This document shows positions 56,959 through 64,000 of a stretch of 64,000 bases of DNA, piece after piece (positions within the stretch are counted from its first letter, which is position 1; each line of letters starts with the position of its first letter). The translations under genes were made by a program, and so were the position numbers. The notes beneath the pieces were generated by a model. That model saw only the letters and a list, made by a program, of their open reading frames with translations, was not told where the DNA came from and did no database searches. The stretch is from Bryoerythrophyllum caledonicum. Its lineage: Eukaryota > Streptophyta > Bryopsida > Pottiales > Pottiaceae. The stretch is from positions 47,955,527 through 48,019,526 of the forward strand of contig OZ020514.1 of the NCBI GenBank assembly GCA_963971425.1. Direction: 5' to 3'.

Positions 56959-58226
56959 TATTATATAGGTAGATAGCATATGTATATAATATAGCATATG
57001 ATTGTCTTCTATTAAATGAAAGAGGTGGAGATGAAACATGGTGATGACACGTGGTAGATATCCGATATCTGCCACTTGTTATCACCTAGATTACCTCAAC
57101 GGTCCCTTTTATTATTCAAGAGTAACTATTTACATTAGATACATGTTATTTACATTAGGTATTCAAGAAAATTACTTTAGATATCTATCCTTTATTTTGT
57201 ATACTTAGAGAAGTACTGAAGGAGGTATTGCCACATATCATCACTGGGATTATCCCCACAATTATTATTAAATTACAATACATACAATATATACCACACA
57301 ATATTTCATTACAATACATATAGTGTGTATAACATTATAATGCTTCTAGTACAACATTTGTACATTCCCATATATAATGCATATCTCAATAAATAAAAAT
57401 AGCACATATAATCATATGTGGTACATATATTGTATATCATTTGGTACATATAATAAGAAATTTATGTACGATATATATAAATACAAACATGATATTGTAA
57501 ATATAGCCTATGGTATATACAATATGTATATACAACAATACACAATATATTCATATTCAATGTGTAAATTTTTATAATAGAAAATATTTATAGTATTTAC
57601 AATACACATATTAACAACATAAAATGATAGTATATATAATATATTTGGCATATGGTATTTAATTTTCCAATATTTGTATTTAATATATTCCAAATCTACT
57701 ATACACTTGGAACCAAATAGCAAAAGGTTCAATTAGTACATAATATAAATTATACACATGATACAAAAGCTTTAATTAGTATTTTCTTTTAATAATGTAT
57801 AATATAAAGTGTATGTAGTATAATTTGTACATGGTATAGATAGTAAATTGGTTTTGTTAGTACTTACTATAAATACTATAATTAGCATATAGTGAAGATA
57901 GTATAATTAGGATATGGTATAGATAGTATAATTAGTTCTAAGTGAAAAGAGTCTAATTCGTTCATATGTGACTGATTTAATTGGTTTATAATATGAAAAG
58001 TATAATTACTACATATTATAAATAGTACAATTGGTACTTAGCATAAAATATTTAATTAGTTAATAGTACAAATGGTACATTGTATAAAGGTTTAATTACT
58101 ATATAATATAAAGAGTATAATTGGTATATATGCCACATTTAACTAAATTTGGACTTTTAAAAGTCCAGATTGGTCAAAGTCCCGATTTGTTAAAAGAATA
58201 CCCAATAAAAATATGCAATGACGTGC
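56959..58226. other. Very AT-rich region with loose ~25-bp TATAATTAG repeats
   Basis: 57,290-57,640 is TATATACAATA-rich; 57,730-58,120 repeats words like AGTATAATTAGTA and GGTATAGATAG at irregular spacing. No gene. Confidence 0.65.
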
Positions 58227-58764
58227 TTCGAAGGATCCTACGAAGAATACAACTTATGCATGATATATCAAAGGACTCAACCAGTTGTAGACCATACTTA
58301 ATGTGAGAAGAGTCCCAGCTGTGGAGATAGTAGGATCCTTCGATCCCATTCATCCCTGCAAGACCCACAGAATCCTACCTCCTCGGTCTACTAGCAATAA
58401 AGGGAAAACAAGATGCAAGTAAGTACAAAACGCAAGATTAAAGAGCTTGAATCGGTTGGAACGTGTAAAGTAGGATAGAAGTAGTGTAGGGGGTAAATAA
58501 AGTTACTCAAAAAAGAATATACATTTCATAAGTTCAATGGCAAAGCCAAGAGATGGGTACATAGTGGCGACAGATGTCAAAAACCACGATCAACAGCTAT
58601 AGAGAAACAATATCGTAGGATCCTACGATCTGTGTCGATGACCTGTTAAAGAGAACTTCAGCCGTAGGATCGGAGTAAGCAGCCCAGTGGGGTCGAAACT
58701 GTCGAATGTTGTGAAAGTGTAGACTTGGTAGCTTTGAAGGAACTAGATTGTAGGATCCTACAAT
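58227..58764. repeat. P2 palindromes downstream of the DUF7869-type gene
   Basis: 18-bp palindromes at 58,227-58,244 and 58,327-58,344 (imperfect), 58,612-58,629 (ATCGTAGGATCCTACGAT, perfect) and 58,747-58,764 (ATTGTAGGATCCTACAAT, perfect with paired changes), plus a half site near 58,662. Confidence 0.9.
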
Positions 58765-58807
58765 GTGGGTTGACTAGTTCTAGGAGATGATGACCAATGA
58801 AAAATAA

Positions 58808-61800
58808 TTGTTCGGTTGTCTTCTAATCCTGGTTGCAAGATCGCCTTCGCATCAAGGGTCCGCTGCGTTTGCAGCTTCCAAGTTAGCCAACGCTGCTAAT
58901 CGGTCTCTCCTTGGAATAGATCGAGTCTGGGGATTCGTTCTTCCCGACGAGGATGCAAATACAATTGAGTTGACATGCATTTGTACAGGCCGTTGACGTT
59001 TGGGAATCCAGGTGTCTTCCCAACAGTTTTCATACTTCTTCTACGAGTTCTTGAATGCATTTCTTGGTTCGCAGAATTGGACAATGAACATTCCGAACTC
59101 CGCATGTCCTCTTTCGCAGTTCACTGTTGAGCAAGCTCTCCCCATCTAGACGGGATATATATGGAGATCGCTTGGACGAATATACACCCATGACCACGGT
59201 ACGATATGTCGCCATGGATTCAAGGGGTCCTTCGGTCTCTCCTTCATGGGGCCGCAATACGGTTCAGGAGAGTCATCTTCAGGTAGGTCATCTTGACCTG
59301 TGATAAGGCATAGCGGATCTAGATCAGTAGCTCTCAAAACCTGACTTGGCCAGAAACCTTCTACCAATGCCGCAGGAATAAAAGGCAGAGATTTTTCCAG
59401 TTCTGCAAGTATTGCACTCCAGTACTCAATATATGGAGGAAAATCCCTTGCCCAACCAGTACAATAGCGCATTCCCTCCTGCCAAAACTTAATATAACCT
59501 TGAATTCCTGACTTGATGAACGACCTCTTCTCAACCGCCTTCAAAGCCTTCTCTCTAGCCTTGTCTTGGTTGCCGGTGGTAGAGATAGTTATATCGCCCC
59601 ACAAGTATCTGAAAGGAATCGGATTGGGCAGACCAATAGGTATCATGGGATTCCCATCTGCGTCCTGCTTCCAAAAACAAATACCTGGCTTATCTTTATG
59701 CAGCTAGTAGGAATCAACAACCAATTCCTTAAATCGCATGACTGGCCACCCTTCTTTGTCAACATAGAATTTCAAGAGGTGCATCTCTCCGAGGCCCGTA
59801 ATCCTATCAAAACCATCACGGATATAACCTTTAACAAAAGATTTAAAATCTGCTACCTCTTGGACAAACTCAGGCATGAAACTCATGTCCTCCGATTTCA
59901 TGAAGGCCATCATCAAATCCGCCACAACAGAAGTATTTTGATCCTTCAACGTCTTCAACAAGTGGCTAAAATAAGCGTCAATATCCTCATGGGTGTGCCC
60001 CACTAATAAGAATCCAACTTGGATTTCCTTGAACACACCTCGATGAGTTAGCATAGATAAGAATGCCATGAGGAATTGATTCTTATTTTCCTTCGCAGAG
60101 TTGTCCAACTGCAGGTACAACTTTTCGAGTAGGGGAATGGGGTCTGCAGAGGTATTCAACACCGCCGCCAACAAGTTCATGCATCTGGACTTCTCTCTTA
60201 GCATTGCTTCAAAAAAAGAATTGGCAGGTGCGTAAGGAAACATTCTACCAGTTTCACGCATAGGTGGTTCCTACAGACGCTGGAGCAATCTTGCAAGGGA
60301 GGAAATAGTATATTAGAGTCCCCCGGCCAAAGGTCGGAGGAATAGTGGGCGTAGGCACCATCTCCATGTCCGTGCGTCACCATACTGGTGACGTTAACTG
60401 GGAACAGACCAAGGGGGGAAGTGAGTTTGGTGTTAATTCGCATACGAGGGATAGGGGTCTTCGCTGTATCCATTTTATTGTGGATTATACACAGGATTCT
60501 ACCCTCCCTTATCTTAGATTCCTCCCGCCAAGTATGGTGCACACGCCTACACGATGCTTGGAGGTTATAGTGAGCCAATTTCTGTTTCACGAACAAATTA
60601 TATTTAGGTGATCCCTTAACCAACCTCCCAATGTACTGTTGTAGAGTGTCACAGAGGGTGCATTTTGCGAAAGAACTCCCGACCGGTTTAATTGCAACAT
60701 TATTAAAGTGCTCCCTCTTCATTCTACTAACGGCCGATTGGGATACGGGCGGTAACCCGTACTGGAGATTAGTCTGCAATTTTGTCAAATTAAAGTTATG
60801 AGAAACTAAAAGAGCATGTGATACAGTAAGGACCACTATGTAAAGAAATGATCATAGGATCCCACAATACAAGACCACACAAACATCCCATAATCTTATA
60901 TACAATGAATGGCGAACTAATTATAACCTCCGTAGCTGCAGCTTGAATCATCTTCCTCTTCTGACCAAAGGCCAAGAACTTCGGGGTGTTCATCCGCGTT
61001 GGTGTTGTTGACCTCATCTGATTTGGCATTTGATCAGCACATTCATCGACTATGGCCGTAATACTACCGAGGGCTTGCATGGTTCCAAGTCGTGGACGTT
61101 TAATGTCCTTGTTACCGTGCGTCAAGGACACAACTCCCTTCTTGTATTGGTTCATATACTCATGGAATGTTGACTTTGCGATGCCATGAATCTTATACCA
61201 AGCGGTAGCGCAGACGTCCTGCCAACACAATGTAACAAACTTTCGTTTCCGATTATTACCGACAATCGTCGAAATTCTTCAGCCAGAATTTCGTCCGGTT
61301 GTATAGGGTATCCTGGGGTTTGAATACTCGAACGCACTCATCTGGACAGCACGAATGTGAACTCATAGCCTGAATCACTTCCAAGAGCATCTTCTTAGCA
61401 AAAGCGTTGAGCTTCTCATCAGTACGCTTCCTGCGGGCAACAAAACGGTATGGTGATTTCTTGCCGCCGCCCAGGTGCGCAATCGGGTCAGCAACCTCTG
61501 GAATTCGGTCGAAATGGGCAATAGTATCGCGTAGACTATGTCCACCCTCGAACGAACACTCTCCAATGGGCCAACGTCGGTAACTCATAATATCACTTGG
61601 ATCTCCTATAAAAACATCGAACACCGTGACTCCAATGTAACCCTCGCCCAATGTGCCGTGCTCAAACGGTTCCTTAGGACCGACGCAATTAATGCGACCG
61701 GATGACAATAGATCACCACTGCCATTGAAGCGTGCCACAATTTTTTCCTTCCATACCATGCGAGGTAGAAATGGGATACCGTCTCGACCATCAGAGTCGG

Positions 61801-62149
61801 CACGTATGTCGGAAGTGAGAACAAGGCTTTGAGACATCCACATGATCGTTCTACCAAGCGAATCAGTGAAGACAGGAAGGCTATCCTCCATCGGCAGAAG
61901 GAGAAGACTTCGAGCCACAGGATATATGACGGTCGGCCTGACGAGACTGAAGTTGCCGAAGGTTTGATCCGTATCAACGCCCAGCCATGTCCTAGAGACA
62001 ACGGCTTCGATGATCATGGCTTCTCCAACCACACCGTGACCAACATAGGAAAGAAATACGGACTCACCCGGTTCGAAAGGTGCAGGTCCGTCGGCCTCGC
62101 CATCTTCAGGGTTTGTAGTCTCGGGACTAGAAGAGAGCAATTCATCCAT
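58808..62149 (-). pseudogene. DUF7869-type transposase-like gene, multi-exon, broken
   Basis: ATG at 62,149. The first 295 residues (to about 61,265) are acidic then globular and unrecognised. After a frameshift come AWYKIHGIAKSTFHEYM and HGNKDIKRPRLGTMQAL (helical, DNA-binding-like) and ADQMPNQMR. A 153-bp intron (60,775-60,927) follows. Next are CTLCDTLQQYI, LQASCRRVHHTWREESK, CIIHNKMDTAKT, THGHGDGAYAHYSSDLWP, then after a frameshift near 60,305 the core LYLQLDNSAKENKNQFLMAF and GFLLVGHTHEDIDAYFSHLL. The D...HTHED pattern is typical of DUF7869 proteins, thought to be RNase H-like transposase relatives. A C-terminal part with WSWVYIRPSDLHIYP follows. Stops at 60,271, 59,704 and 59,146 and a later one near 59,040. 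P2 palindromes frame and enter the gene. Confidence 0.75.
60775..60927 (-). other. Intron containing a P2 palindrome
   Basis: GTTATAATT at the 5' end, AAAATTGCAG at the 3' end, phase 0, joining ...AAATE to TNLQYG. A diverged P2 copy (ATCATAGGATCCCACAAT) lies at 60,851-60,868. Confidence 0.75.
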
Positions 62150-62152
62150 GAT

Positions 62153-62170
62153 ATCGTAGGATCCTACAAT
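62153..62170. promoter_or_regulatory. P2 palindrome just before the start codon
   Basis: ATCGTAGGATCCTACAAT, ending 3 bases upstream of the ATG at 62,149 on the minus strand. In a transcript it would place a hairpin beside the initiation codon. Confidence 0.75.
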
Positions 62171-62291
62171 GGTATGGCCCGCTTGCAATACGTCCAGAAA
62201 ACTTGATATGTACTACCCACACAAAATCAGTATGTAATGAGTGATGAAATCGATGCAGGTGTCTTGAGTACAAAGCATACAATGTTGTCTT

Positions 62292-62474
62292 ATCGTAGGA
62301 TCCTACGATCTACATTGGGAAGTTAGTGAATTGCTCCGCAATCTCTATCGTAGGATCCTACGATCTACATTGGAAAGTTAGTGAATTACTCCGCAATCTC
62401 TATCGTAGAATCCTACGATATCCGGTGCGGATGTGCTGAAAGACACCGTGATATTTATCGTAGGATCCTACGAT
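62292..62474. promoter_or_regulatory. P2 palindrome array, four copies at exact 55-bp spacing
   Basis: Palindromes at 62,292, 62,347, 62,402 and 62,457 (18 bp each) with 37-bp spacers. Spacers 1 and 2 are near-identical; spacer 3 is different in sequence but the same length. The array lies 143-325 bases upstream of the DUF7869-type start codon. Confidence 0.92.
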
Positions 62475-62579
62475 AACTGAAGAAGTCCGTCCGTTTAAAT
62501 GTAGATTTGTCTACACACATTCACAAGAAAGAGTCGTCCGTACACACATACATCGGTGAATTGACATCGTAAGAGTAGC

Positions 62580-63077
62580 GAAGGGAAGATCCACCCCTCA
62601 CACGATGACAAATACTAATACAATGACCATACGAATTGAAGAATCGCCTCAATTCCATAAAACAACAGGAAACGGATCAAAAGTAGAAGCAGCACCTACA
62701 GCTGCAACCGAAGAGATGACAAGATTGGCACCCTTTCCCACGTTGATGACCTTGAATGCAATGCTGGAATCGCCAATCGCTCAACTCCACGCGCTCCACG
62801 CCATAGGCTGAACTCCTAAATTGCTATAGAAGGGAAGATCCACGCCTCACACGATGACAAATACTAGTACAATGACCATACGAATTGAAGAATTGCCTCA
62901 ATTCCATTAAACAGCAGGAAACGGATCAAAAGTAGAAGCAGCACCTACAGCTGCAAGCGAACAGATGACGAGACTGGCACCCTTTCCCACGTTGATGACC
63001 TTGAATGCAATGCTGGAATCGCCAATCGCTCAACTCCACGCGCTCCACGCCATAGGCTGAACTCCTAAACTGTGATA
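62580..63077. repeat. 249-bp tandem duplication
   Basis: 62,580-62,828 and 62,829-63,077 are almost identical (GAAGGGAAGATCCACxCCTC start). A short frame in the first copy is the only coding hint; the second copy breaks it with a stop. Confidence 0.92.
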
Positions 63078-63380
63078 GAAGCCTCCGAAACCTAATAACC
63101 AAGGAGGTGTTCAGTTAAGGCGGAAATAAGGTCAGGGACGAAGGGGAGTAGACAATTCAGCAGAAACTGTAGTAAATCCAGAATCAACACCAGGTACAAG
63201 AGCGAGAGGAAAGTTGATAAAACCGGCTCCATTGACAGCTTGTTGACGTCCTCGACTGCGATGCTGGAATGCGATGCGAACGTGTGACGACAGAAACCTC
63301 CGAATCAACATTTAGAGGTATTCAAGTAAAGAGGAAATGAGGTTACGGAGGAAGAGGGAGTAGGAAGTCAGGCGCTTGAG
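63066..63380. repeat. Diverged tandem pair, about 220-bp spacing
   Basis: AGAAGCCTCCGAAACC...GGGGAGTAGA near 63,066-63,150 and AGAAACCTCCGAATC...GGGAGTAGGA near 63,288-63,375. No gene. Confidence 0.6.
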
Positions 63381-63599
63381 CAAGCCTTGGAATCAAGAAG
63401 TTTTTTCCCTCCATCGGGGGCACGGGACTTCAATCATTACAGAGAGTGGTATACGTGATTATCGGAATATCAAATAACATAATCAATTACTATATAGAAT
63501 ACTGTTTACAGTGCCGACGATGAACAATCATGATCATCCACCTGTACTATGTGTAACATCCAACTACGTGTAATGATTACATTTAGGCATGCCGTCGGG

Positions 63600-63860
63600 T
63601 ACATGGCTTTCGTCCACGGCTTTCGTCCAGGGTTTGCATTCAAGGTTTACGTCCAGGGTTTACAGTTTAGGATTTACGTTTGAGGACTAGGATTTAGGAT
63701 TTAGGTATAGAATGAGGGTTTAGGTTAATCACAAACATCCGGGATTTAGGATCAGGATAATATTCTTTGACAAATTTAAACAAATAGAGAAAAATTAAGT
63801 TATAGGTTTAGGGTATAGGTTAGGGGTTGCATATAGGTTTAGGGTATAGGGTTTATGGTA
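63600..63860 (+). repeat. Degenerate TTTAGGG-like tract
   Basis: Starts with GGCTTTCGTCCA/GGGTTTACGTCCA repeats, then GGATTTAGG and GGTTTAGGGTATAGG. 63,860-64,000 is AT-rich without features. Confidence 0.7.
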
Positions 63861-64000
63861 AATGACTTTGTCTTATTTATGTGATTTACATAATCTATGT
63901 TAATATGTTCAATGTGATATGATATATAAATTGTCTGTAAATAATTATGTATTACATACATAATTGTATGTATATAAGTACGTATTAAATTTTGTATTTA

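Noticed and set aside
352-62149. Reassigned stop codons explaining the many in-frame stops
   Set aside because: All three stops occur, frameshifts accompany them, and the intact pogo-like, gag and integrase ORFs end at ordinary stops.
62292-62474. CRISPR-like array (18-bp palindromic repeats, 37-bp spacers)
   Set aside because: The window is eukaryotic, two of the three spacers are nearly the same, the same palindrome occurs singly elsewhere including in an intron, and no cas gene is present.
1-64000. Oomycete origin, suggested by the pogo-like transposase
   Set aside because: The gypsy RT and primer site, the DUF659-type hAT and the large AT-rich intergenic stretches fit a streptophyte better; the pogo-like family is widespread. 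Not excluded.

Overview
ORGANISM. The window looks like nuclear DNA from a large, repeat-rich eukaryotic genome, most likely a streptophyte (green alga, moss or similar plant). The signs are a plant-type Ty3/gypsy element with a primer site resembling the tRNA-Asp type, a DUF659-class hAT transposase, GT-AG introns, and four degenerate TTTAGGG-like tracts. The pogo-like and DUF7869-like transposases also occur outside plants, so the species call is soft. I saw no tRNA or rRNA gene and no intact housekeeping gene. Almost every coding region carries stops or frameshifts; some single-base lesions could be sequencing errors.

LAYOUT. (1) 1-28.7 kb: decayed multi-exon genes on both strands whose introns and flanks hold a private 31-37 bp palindrome family (P1). 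An FCP1-like phosphatase-fold gene lies at 23.8-25.8 kb. A 9.6 kb Ty3/gypsy retrotransposon (11,907-21,549) sits inside one of these genes. (2) 28.8-35.5 kb: two related unrecognised genes (W family), and fragments of an unrecognised RING-like/coiled-coil family (YZ). (3) 35.5-47 kb: a hAT transposase gene split twice. A pogo-like transposon (38,082-41,020, TA duplication) lies in its middle and a 4,968-bp hAT-type element (41,841-46,808, 8-bp duplication) lies near its N-terminus. The latter carries a broken protein-kinase gene, a TA-flanked MITE and an ~82-bp satellite. (4) 47-55.8 kb: more YZ-family genes, each headed by a TATA box and a GC-rich minisatellite, one arranged as a bidirectional promoter. 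(5) 55.8-58.2 kb: AT-rich and telomere-like DNA. (6) 58.2-62.5 kb: a DUF7869-type transposase-like gene with its own palindrome family (P2) in an intron, just upstream of the ATG, as a 55-bp-phased upstream array, and downstream. (7) 62.5-64 kb: tandem duplications and telomere-like sequence.

HOW IT FITS TOGETHER. This is a nest of mobile elements. Two things stand out. First, P1 and P2 are unrelated in sequence but behave alike: each belongs to one gene neighbourhood, lies in introns and flanks, repeats at about 52-55 bp in upstream arrays, and keeps its arms paired through compensatory changes. Second, several hAT-linked or hAT-neighbouring genes use a GC-rich minisatellite followed by a TATA box as their upstream region.
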